From Rhabditoides inermis (taxonomy: Eukaryota > Nematoda > Chromadorea > Rhabditida > Rhabditidae): 64,000 nucleotides of DNA. Position numbers and translations under genes: made by a program. The stretch's first letter is position 1, and the number at the start of each line of letters is the position of its first letter. The notes under the pieces are model-generated. The model had not been told where the DNA came from. It made no database searches and saw only the letters and a list, made by a program, of their open reading frames with translations. The stretch covers positions 723,501-787,500 of the forward strand of contig CAWZYM010000308.1 of assembly GCA_963966185.1 (NCBI GenBank). Reading direction: 5' to 3'. Shown piece by piece: positions 55,110-64,000 of this stretch.

Positions 55110-55525
55110 GAAGTTTCAATTTTATTTTTCGTTTTTTTTTTGGAACAAACTTTTTAATTTGTAAAAAAAAAATTGTAAACTGTTTTTGTAAACTTTCAAT
55201 CGGTTTTTTCCACCAACGTAACCTGACGTCGTCAATACGTCGCCATCTTTCGTTGGTATGGCAAGGGCTCAGATGGTACCAAACGATCTTGTTGTAGCAT
55301 TCTACAGTAGCACATCATCATTGCAGTAACACATATCATTTGCATCCTGCAAGTTTTCAAGTATGGAGCATCTTCATCTTGATCTTGTACATTATGATGT
55401 AGTTTATGAGTAAGCGGACAAACGAACATATGTTGCCGTATTTAGTTTCAACAAATTGACAACATTTAACAAACCACTAAATACAATACACCTTCAAAAT
55501 ACGAAAATTAAAAAAAAAGTTGATC
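55110..55525. other. Intergenic, nothing recognised
   Basis: Between the satellite arm and the TTCATCAC repeat; T-rich near 55120-55190, no supported gene. Confidence 0.4.
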
Positions 55526-55526
55526 A

Positions 55527-55663
55527 CTTCATCACTTTGACTTCATCACTTCATCACTTCATCACTTCATCACTTCATCACTTCATCACTTCATCACTTC
55601 ATCACATGTGATGAAGTGATGAAGTCAAAGTGATGAAGTGATGAAGTGATGAAGTGATGAATT
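55527..55663. repeat. Inverted 8-bp tandem repeat (TTCATCAC)n / (GTGATGAA)n
   Basis: About ten TTCATCAC units run into CATGTG and then about six GTGATGAA units; one TTTGACTTCATC variant sits at the matching place in each arm, so the array is a long hairpin. Confidence 0.9.
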
Positions 55664-55998
55664 TTCCAGGATGCCCTAATAATATGATGCACGAATTTGA
55701 AAAAGAACAGATTGTAGATTCGAAGACCAAAACTTGAAAAACCAACAAGAAATTCAAACAAACCAGGCGGATAGCAGGGATTTCTGTCTCTTCCCTTTGA
55801 CCTGACTTCACACCAGACACCGGCATCTTTGAGATACATAGGGGTAGTCGAAGGATATCTTTGAAGATTGTTTTGAACAATGCCTTTTATTTGCAGAAAT
55901 CATGAAAACCATCTGTGGTGTTTGAATTTCATTTTGGTGAGTCTTGCCTCCGTCGGTCCGTTCCCTCTTGTCATTCCTTTCCTAACACCCAGCCGAGA

Positions 55999-56072
55999 AT
56001 GGCGGGCAACGCTACACTCCAGTCAGTCAACCCTTTCTCTTACCATCTCCGCGCCCTCCCTCTCTACCTCCA

Positions 56073-56127
<55 letters not shown>

Positions 56128-57543
56128 TTATCCTCTCCCCTTCACTCTCTATTTATAGGGAAACCCTGGAAAAGGTAGAGGCTATGAGTTCGATGGCTGC
56201 CAATGTGAATAGTCTTCTCATCGCTATTCTCGTAATCGCTATCATATACGTGGTCATCTACGCAGTCCAGGTACTGTGATGGGAACCTACGCAGTACTTA
56301 CGCAGTTCTGTCTTTGCAGTGCTTCATTCGATTCCGCGAGAAGGGAAAGAAGCAGAGTGGACAGACGGCTATCGTGATAACTACTCAGAGTAAGGAGAAG
56401 GAGAGGACAGAGAAGGAGCAGCCACAGAGCAGTGGAAGGAGCAGGAGCAGCCAGAAGAGCAGGAGAAGCGAGACTAAGGAGAAGAAAGAGAAGAAGGAAA
56501 AGAAGGAGAAGAAAGAGAAGCGAGTGAAGATGGCTATGCCATCGGAGCAGACTTCGGCGGATAAAGAGGAACATCGACTCCTGATGCAGAAACTCGAAAT
56601 TCTCAGCTGCATGAATGCTGTCGAGAAGACGGTACGGAATGCTTTATCGATCAGGGGTACTGTACATTGGATTGTAGGGTTGCCCTCTTCCCCCTCCCAA
56701 GTCTGCAGCTGCTCCCAAAACCGCCCCTGCAAAGACTGCCGCCAAGCCTGCAAACGAACCGCCGCCTCCCTACAGGTACGGTAGACTACCGTATATCTAA
56801 GACTGTTACCTAAAAGTACTCCTTTGAGTGCTTCCTCGTGTGGAACTGTTCCGACTGTGATCGCGAAAGCCCGAGATATCCAGCCTCCTTCTACTGACAA
56901 GGACACTAGTGCTATTCGGGTACGGTAGTTCGAGGGTACTGTATTGTACCGTATACCTAGGAGCGCGCACCACCTTCGAGTGAGGACAAAGGAGACCACT
57001 CTCTGAGGGACGTGCCATCTCTTCCGAAGGCGTATGATATTCGTAGTCCAGTGAGGACTGATGAGCGAGAACTGAGGAGTTGCAAGGTGACAACTCTGTC
57101 CCTTCTCTCACCCTCCCTCTCTCTAGGACAAAGAGGCGTCGGAGGCTGCTCATTGTCTGCAGTTCGCGGGGCGCACTCCCGGCCCCCCGTGTACCCCCGG
57201 ATCTGCCCCCGTGTCCCCCGCGGCTCTCCCCAAAGACCTGCTCACTCAGGATTCTGTCATGATCTCTCCTCACATCTCCGATTCCGCTAAGACTCCCTCT
57301 GCCTCCGCAGTCGGTCCTCCATCGGCCCCCGCAGTCGGCGCCCCGTCGGCCCCCCGTCGGCCCCTCGTCAGGACCAGCCGTCCCCTGCTCTCTTCTCTGC
57401 CGAACCAATCACTCCCCAGTTCCTTGTCTAGAATCTCTTCCTACTTGCTTCTTAACTTACATTTGGTTCGAGAATTTCAAAACTCGCATATCGTCTCACT
57501 ATCAGCGTTAGATTTGCATGATCAGATTACAGAGTGGGAATAA
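55999..57543 (+). CDS. Small single-pass membrane protein with Lys/Ser- and Pro/Ala-rich tail
   Basis: Exons 55999-56021, 56159-56270, 56320-56631, about 56702-56776, about 56820-56924, about 56962-57090 and 57127-57543 join in one frame. The start is MAGNATLQ. One hydrophobic helix (SLLIAILVIAIIYVVIYAV) lies at about residues 25-45, with no cleavable signal peptide, then a basic cytoplasmic-type part rich in K, E and S (runs of KEKKEKK), a stretch KEEHRLLMQKLEILSCMNAV likely helical, and a long Ala/Pro/Ser-rich C-terminus. The stop TAA lies inside the poly(A) signal GAATAAAAG. I do not recognise the family. The fourth acceptor (CCCAAG/TCTGCAG) is chosen because it alone keeps the frame. Short TACGGTA-type introns separate the later exons. 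Confidence 0.6.
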
Positions 57544-57827
57544 AAGTTTTTTGCGAAATGAGTGTGAAAAGTGTTTATATTAAAGCAAAACAACACATCA
57601 TGATTTTAACAAAACTTAATACAACGTTCGTTACTTAAACGATACTAACGCACTGCACGTGACATGTACGTATTTCCATGCGGTTAGTTCGTACTCGTAC
57701 GTGCTTGACGTGACATTCGTACCCATCTGCTGTGTACGTGTCAGACACATTGTCAACAAGTCTAGACAGATCACTCTAGAAACAGTTCTCTTCTCACGCT
57801 CCCTTGTCCCTTGTCATTTCTTCCTGT

Positions 57828-58302
57828 ATGCTGTTCCCTCGCGGCAGTTTCTCAGTCCTCCTCCTTCTCTTCCTCCTCCATTTCACAAATGGGGCAGGAA
57901 AGAGGAAGGAATTCAAGGTGGCCACTCCCAGAGACCTGTTCAACGCCAAAGTCAACTGTCTCGGTGCATCTCTCTCTCTCTCTCTCCCTCTCCCTCTCTC
58001 TCTCTCTCTCCTCAACTAGATTCTTCCCAGATGCTTCTGTGAAGGACCACTTCCCTCGTCTCTTCTACAACACCTCACTGCATCTTCCCGAAAGAATGCA
58101 GCTCGATTCGAATGCACGTTTCTGTGACCGAGATAGCAAGCCAGTGTATACTTTATGGATGTTCCAATGCAGAGGTGCGAAAGAAGGAGGTACTGTATGT
58201 ACAGTATTTCATTACAGCACACAATCTACTATGTCCGAGAGACAGATGGTATGTACATAGAGATGAAGAAAGCCTACATTGACTACAAGACACAGGCGGT
58301 GA

Positions 58303-58349
<47 letters not shown>

Positions 58350-58502
58350 GGAGGGAGAGGGGGGGTAGGATGATGGTTGCAGGTAGTGCACAAGCCTTCG
58401 TCTCTGTCTGTCCCCATCTCCCACTTCTATCGAACTCCCTTTGTGTGCGCATCACAGAAGGAATTCGGGGAAAGTCGCAAGCACAACGCGAATTCTGGTA
58501 CA

Positions 58503-58552
<50 letters not shown>

Positions 58553-58801
58553 ACCTTCTCTGTCTAGACCTGCACTACGCTACCCATCGTCTGGCTTGGC
58601 TGCTGATTTCGAAGCTTCTATTGGGAATAATGGGAGGAGTCGCAGTCATATTCACTATTGGATTCATCTATTGCTGTACTGGAGAGGACAGGTTCGAATC
58701 CTCTTCCCTTTCCTTCTCTTCTACAATTTCCTTCCAGGGAAAGCCTGCCTCCTCGGATTCACAAGATTCGGGAGAGACGCGAGAAATACAGGATGGAATA
58801 G
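57828..58801 (+). CDS. Type I membrane protein, signal peptide plus one helix, family unknown
   Basis: ATG at 57828 begins a clear signal peptide (FPRGSFSVLLLLFLLHFTNG). Exons: 57828-57961 about, about 58031-58190, about 58227-58298, 58383-58498, about 58568-58690 and about 58738-58801. The ectodomain includes FPRLFYNTSLHLPERMQL (one N-glycosylation site), FCDRDSKPVYTLWMFQC, IYYVRETDGMYIEMKKAYID and a FYRTPFVCASQKEFG stretch; Cys are few and spaced. A membrane helix (GIMGGVAVIFTIGFIYCC) is followed by a short basic tail (RIHKIRERREKYRME). The join near 58190-58227 is not certain because the natural frame needs a very short intron. Introns are CT/GA microsatellites. Likely a cell-surface or endomembrane protein; no family recognised. 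Confidence 0.6.
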
Positions 58802-59096
58802 ATGTCCCCTTTCTTAAAAACTACTTCAGTGAAAATATTCTACTATTCCAATCCAAAGTATTCTACATTGTCCACAATTATGTTTCATCGATTTTGATAA
58901 AAGACGTATCGTATATGCAGCAAAGGACGTACATTGACATAGTTCATATTGGTTGATCAACATAGTTCATATTGGTTTATCGAGTGTTTACAAACAATCT
59001 CGTAAACATTTCCATAAAACGGGGCGATACTGAGAAACTCAATTAGCATGAACATCGACGAATGTTGTCGTCATTTTTTCCTCTTCATTGTCTCGA

Positions 59097-62000
59097 ATGG
59101 CGAGCAATAAGAAGGTTGGTTATCTCCCCATTCTGATTTGCCGACCTCCCTTTTTCAGGCTCAGTCGACCCTCGAACTACATGTTTCCCTTCCCTCCTCC
59201 CTCTCATCCCAATTGCATCGACTGGTGAAAGACCAGGGCCTGGCCCCGCCCCCTCTCGCTCCGCCCACACCCTCCAATCCCGTGTCACTGTTGGGAAGCG
59301 AAAAGTGTGTTCTTTGTGTTTGTGTACTGGTTGTTTATCTCTCTTCCAGCTCCCTCCCTCTTCCCTCCCACTCTCCCTCTCTCGTCTACTGGCGCGGTCC
59401 GAATGAGAAGGACCATCCATGGCCTGGACAGCCCATCTCCCACCCGGTATCGATCGCGTATCGATTGTTTATCGATTTCTAGGTTTCCCTGAAAGTCGCC
59501 AACATTCTTCTGTCTGTGGATCGCGCGATCACCAAGGACCTGGCGATTGAAGAGAGGAGAAAGAGACTGCCGATATATCAGTGAGTCTTTGTTGTTGCCT
59601 TCTTTGTTCACCGTTGTTTCAGGATTCGTTCGGATATCGTGTCCACTGTTCGCGCCAACACGGTGACCATCGTCTCAGCGCCGACCGGAAGCGGCAAGAG
59701 CACACAGGTACGTTTCGTCGAACCGTACACATGTGAAAGGTATGACAGGTGGCGCAGTACCTGTACGAGTCGTCCTCCTCTACCTCTTCCCTGTCCGTGT
59801 TCTCGTGTGTGGTGCTGAACCCGCACCGTGTGTCTGTCATGTGTCATGCTCACAGAGTGGCTGAGGAGAGGGGAGCGAGGGTGGAGAGTGGAGGCGCCAT
59901 AGGATACTCCACTGGGTAATACTCGATCGATTATCGATTGATTGTCGATCGATATTCAGCTCGGAATGTGTGCTGGCGCGCCCGCACGGATCGATAATGT
60001 ACATGACATCGGATGAAGTGCTGCGGCGGATGGAGGGAGGACTGAGGTGGGTAGTTGTTTGTTTGTTTGTTTTGTTTGTTTACTTGTTTACTTTAGGGGT
60101 GTTAGTCACGTGATCGTGGACGAAGTTCAGGAGAGGGAAATCTACGTGGGTGGTCCGGGAAGGGACAGGGTGACCTCCAATTTCCAATATTCAGACTGAC
60201 CTGCTCCTCTCTCTGCTGCGCGATATGGCCAGAAAGTGTCCGCCTATTCGGTGCGTTTGCTTACTTGCTTGTTTACCTGTTTGTTTACTTGTAAACAAAC
60301 AGTATACATCTCCTTATAGCATCATCATCCTCTGCGAGCCTCGTTCTTCCCACTTCTTCCAATCGTTCTTCTCCATTCTCTCGCCCAGAATCGTCGATAT
60401 TCAAACCCCTGTCGGAAGCAGCAAGGGTACTGTAGGGTATGGTAGAACCAACTTGGTAATATATTTGGTCATTTCTCAATTTTTCGACTTGATATAATTT
60501 CTCAATTTTCCTTCTCAAAAAGACCGGTCGATATTGCGAAATCTCAAAATTTTGAGATATCGAATTTTTGAGAAATTATTTGATAACATTTTGAGAAAAT
60601 GAATTGCCTGAAGTGGCATTCGTGTGAACAAACACTTGACAATGAATTTGAGAAAATTTGCATATCAATCTCGAAGCGTCATTTTGAGATCGCTTATAGA
60701 CCGGTCGATCAAATCTGAAAACTTTTGAATTTTGAAATGATCGAAATTTCTCAAAAGTCGATGAGATTCTCGATATTTAACAAATGATAGCAAGCACTAT
60801 TGCTACCGTAACAACTGTGTGCATGATAATGTACCCAGAAAACTTAACTCGACTAATTCAGAGCTGTTTCTGGATGAGTACCTACCGCAGCTGTCTTTCC
60901 CGGATCGCACAGAAAAGAAGAGTCTCGATCTCTCGGATATCATTCTGGTACGCGTTCGGTATTGAACATGCATTGTCAGCTCGTTGTCAGCCGCTGCTGT
61001 CTCACATCTCCTCCCTCCCTCCGGGTACTGTAGTCGTCTACATACCACACACTCGCGCAGACATCTACTACAACGTCGAGGCAGCTCACATGGGTGCGTT
61101 GTAAACTCGTTTACTTGGTCACATTCTCAATTTTCAGACCATATCTCCCTGTTCTGGATCCATACGCAGTCTTCGTTCAGCGATGTGCAGAAAGCGTTTG
61201 GAGAGAGTGCTGATGGGAAGAGGAAGGTAAGCCTCTCTCTTCCCCCCCCCCCTTTCTTCCATCCCCTCTCCTTTCTCCAGATCATCTTCACCTCTGAACT
61301 TGGCGAGTGCTGTCTCGCATTCGACAAAGTGCGATACGTCATCGACTCGTGCCAGTGAGTAGTTGATAGTGTTAAATACAGTAACCCTTCACTGAGTATA
61401 CTGTAGGTCGTCGGTGAAGCAGACGTCGCCCACTGGTCGTCTCTTCTTCACCCGTGTCCGCTCCTCCCGCGCAGTCTGTGAGAGGAGGGAAAGAGGAGAA
61501 GGAGAAGTCACTGTCTACAGGTTCATCACCCGCAACGGATACGAGAGGTGCATCTTGTATTTTGGGTTTTGTACATTGTAGTTTCTAGTCTAGACCCGGT
61601 TCACTCCTCGGAGATGCAGTCTGCCCCTCTCATGGAAATCGTTCTTCTGCTCAAGGTATGCGATCAAAACACAATTAGCCTGATCATAACACAACACACA
61701 CAGCTGCTCGGTTTGTGCCCCGTCAACACTCTCTTCTCCCGATCAATCGACCCGATTCCACCGGCCAGGATAGAGGAAGCTGTCAAGATGCTCACTGGTA
61801 TTGATTAATTATCGATTGATTGCTATTCGCTCCCTCTCAGCGCTGTCCCTTCTCTCTCCTTCTGGTTGTCTGACGGAAGTGGGTGCTCGGGCGGCCCTTC
61901 TGCCAGTCGATGCGAGATGGGCGAGGAGCATCCTGCTGGGGGAGAGACTGGGGTGAGTACCGTACTACCGTACCTACATACAGTAATCCCGTACTCCCGC

Positions 62001-62203
62001 GTATCTTGAGTGTCGCTGCGGAGATGTGTGTTCTGGCAGCAGCGGGCGCACTGTCCACGCCGTTTGGAGAAGAGGTGAGAGAGAAAATGAAAATACGAAA
62101 GCGAGTGATGGAATCTTTTCAGACCCCTGCATTGTTCATACGCAACATGGCGGGCGAGCATCCCTCGGACCATGCTGCCCTGCTGGGTGTGAATGCAGCC
62201 TTC

Positions 62204-62247
<44 letters not shown>

Positions 62248-62708
62248 CCCTCTTCATTTTCAGAAGATTTACTCTGAGAATGGCCACGAACCCACTCTCC
62301 TCTACTGCAAGGAACACAAACTGAGGGCAGATGTTCTCATGGAGACGCGGTGCGATCAATCGATAAGCGAAATCAGTCGATAATAGCACCTCATTGCAGC
62401 GCGCACTCTCTGCGCATCTACTCCTCTCTTGTGGGTTGGGAGCAGGAGTGGCTTCCCCTCTCTCCCTCCCCTCCTATTCCACTCATATCATCCCTCCTCA
62501 TCTACCATGACCCCACCGATGCTGCCGTGTCCTTCAAGAACAAGAAGGTACTGTGGCTGTGGATACGAGAGTTACCGTAACCTTCTAGGTTCGTTGTCTG
62601 CACAATAACCGTGGTTTCGGGGTGCCGAATGGCTCGCTGTGTGTGAGGAATGGAGAGATGGCGAGTACTCTGCTCGTGGGGACGAATAATGTGAGGGAGA
62701 GAGTGAGG

Positions 62709-62771
<63 letters not shown>

Positions 62772-63347
62772 CCGATTCAGCCTCTGCGCTTCTCGTTCTC
62801 GCTTCTCTCCTGCATCTCTCCCCTCCAACTACTCGTCTTTGGCTCGCAGCCAGTCGACGCGGTCTCCTCTGGAACCATCCTCATCGACAACCAGTCAGTT
62901 GTGAGCCGCCCTGTCTGTGTGACAGTTGCCTTGTAGTCTGCGTGTCTGCCTGCCTGTGTCCGAGGCTGTTGTCCTCTGCTCCCTCCGCCGCCTTCTCACC
63001 ACTCTCCTTCATTCCGAGAGGGACACACAGCATATCACACGCATCCTCCAGTCAGTATTCTTATCTTATTTCTTCGTTTCAATGACCTCTAATTCAGGGA
63101 CATCTCATCGCCCGATTTCTATGGAGCGATGAAGTCTGTCGTCGTTTCGGAAGTCGCCAAGACCTCGCCCCCTCACGCTCCGCCTATGATGCTACGTGTG
63201 CCTTCTCTCATGACACTTCCTCCGATGAATGTCCCACCCCCTCCTCTGGCTGCTCCGCCCCTGCATGTCCCGCCCCCTTTCCATTATGATGCGTGGATAG
63301 ATCAGTCGAGGAAGGATGCGCGCATGCATCCCTATAGGAGGTGGTAG
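59097..63347 (+). CDS. DExH-box helicase-like protein with degraded motifs
   Basis: About 22 exons run from MASNKK (59097) to the stop at 63345-63347. The helicase part begins with LPIYQIRSDIVSTVRANTVT, then motif I SAPTGSGKSTQ (about 59675-59705), HRVAEERG and IGYSTG (Ia region), MYMTSDEVLRRM, and motif II VIVDEVQERE (DEVQ in place of DEVH/DEAH). Motif III SAT is not present; the place reads IIILCEPRSS. RecA2 follows (PGTVVVYIPHTR, KIIFTSELGECCLAFDKVRYVIDS), with motif VI read as ERRERGEGEVTVYRF instead of QRRGRAGR. A winged-helix/ratchet region (FSRSIDPIPPARIEEAVKML ... LTEVGARAALLPVDARW) and an OB-like end follow, then a Pro-rich tail ending MHPYRRW. This is the DEAH/RHA order (DHX9, YTHDC2 group), which unwinds RNA; the altered motifs suggest weak or lost ATPase. 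Total length is near that of small RHA-type proteins. Confidence 0.85.
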
Positions 63348-63419
63348 ATGTGTGGAGACTGTTATTGTATGTGAATAATTCACGCATGAATATTCATTCC
63401 TAAACATTACTGAATTACT

Positions 63420-63866
63420 TGTGTGTATTACAGTAGACATGATATTGAAGCGACTTCAGTACCTTGAAAAGTATCTGAGCGAAGTTACTATTTTGAACAT
63501 GACGAGATGTGAAATTCACGGCTCACATCAAGCAAGTCAATGAGAAAGAGAAGACGTATAATTGTGCGATGTCGTTGGTGGGAGACGCGGTCGTGTCTCC
63601 CCTGTCCTCTCCCTCTCAAGTGGACGAGGCTACGTGAGTGACTGGATATCAGACCCAGAACCCAGAACCAGCCTTCCAGCATCCGCTCTCTGCGACAATC
63701 CCTGTTCGAGGCAGTGCACCTACTCGGTGTCGTCTTTCTCCTCCTCGTCCTCAATGCATACGCCTGCTACTCCCTCTACTCTAGCCCCGCCCACATACCA
63801 GTCACTCTTGCACTACCCACACGCTGATGCTATCAATGTATCAATGTATATTTTGTGTGAATAAAG
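63420..63866 (+). CDS. Possible small gene, incomplete model
   Basis: A coding-like stretch (KFTAHIKQVNEKEKTYNC, at about 63508-63560, ending at an AC/GTGAGT donor near 63633) and a second one after ATATCAG at about 63650 (a Ser/Thr/Pro-rich frame ending HADAINVSMYILCE with its TAA inside GAATAAAG). A Met-led segment (MILKRLQYLEKYLSEV) at about 63439 fits just upstream but in another frame. A hydrophobic alternative frame exists in the second exon. The AATAAA at about 63858 supports a transcript end. Family unknown. Confidence 0.3.
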
Positions 63867-63950
63867 TAGCTGATCACAAGTTATGAAATACATTTCGTAA
63901 CAAACTGTTTATCGATAACAAACATAACAATAGCAAAACAATCATCTCTA

Positions 63951-64000
63951 CAGGTGCCATAGCACCTCTGCCTTGACCTCTGGCTGCTGCTCCTTCATTG
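63951..64000 (-). CDS. 3' end of a minus-strand gene, cut by the window edge
   Basis: On the minus strand the edge reads EQQPEVKAEVLWHL followed by TAG at about 63951, a plausible C-terminal exon converging on the gene above. Too short to identify. Confidence 0.3.

Overview
This is eukaryotic nuclear DNA, most probably from a nematode. Every recognisable gene is cut into many short exons with GT..AG introns, many only 35-60 bp long. A tandem cluster of nematode-type chemoreceptors is present, and the introns hold TACTGTAG/TACGGTA-type short repeats like those common in rhabditid genomes. There are no operons of bacterial type, ribosome binding sites or CRISPR arrays. The species cannot be fixed from sequence alone. 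Coding exons were assembled by eye from splice sites, reading-frame continuity and protein similarity.

Layout. 1-410: remnant of a non-LTR retrotransposon. 0.8-10.4 kb (minus strand): three related seven-helix receptors, two intact at 309 codons and one cut off after its fourth exon. 10.5-13.4 kb: repeats and degenerate coding scraps. 13.4-18.8 kb (minus): a complete 23-exon oxysterol-binding-protein-related gene (822 aa) with a 1.8 kb intron holding a foldback insert. 19.8-35.9 kb (plus): a 26-exon gene for a long, mostly disordered protein whose C-terminal part faintly resembles the AKAP2/MISP family. Its introns hold a nested TTAA element, an antisense gene for a secreted cysteine-rich protein (26.3-27.6 kb), and a 5.1 kb terminal-inverted-repeat element with a broken gene (29.4-34.5 kb). 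36.1-49.8 kb (minus): scattered exons that look like one gene of F-box/leucine-rich type, stretched by a tRNA-like SINE, a 42-bp minisatellite split by a second non-LTR fragment, a foldback element, and a 7.3 kb Mutator-like (MULE) element. 50.0-55.1 kb: a large inverted structure with 178-bp satellite arms. 56.0-63.3 kb (plus): a small membrane protein, a type I membrane protein and a DExH helicase-like protein with degraded motifs. 63.4-64.0 kb: ends of two further possible genes.

The most striking object is the MULE at about 41.5-48.8 kb. It has long terminal inverted repeats, a multi-domain transposase (C2H2, GCM/WRKY-like finger, DDE core, SWIM, AT-hook-like, PHD) on the minus strand, and on the plus strand a captured, intron-containing, now broken piece of a 2-oxoglutarate dehydrogenase E1 gene. 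It therefore resembles a plant Pack-MULE, but carries its own transposase. The genes do not form an evident pathway; the window is a set of unrelated host genes heavily colonised by DNA transposons, mostly inside introns.
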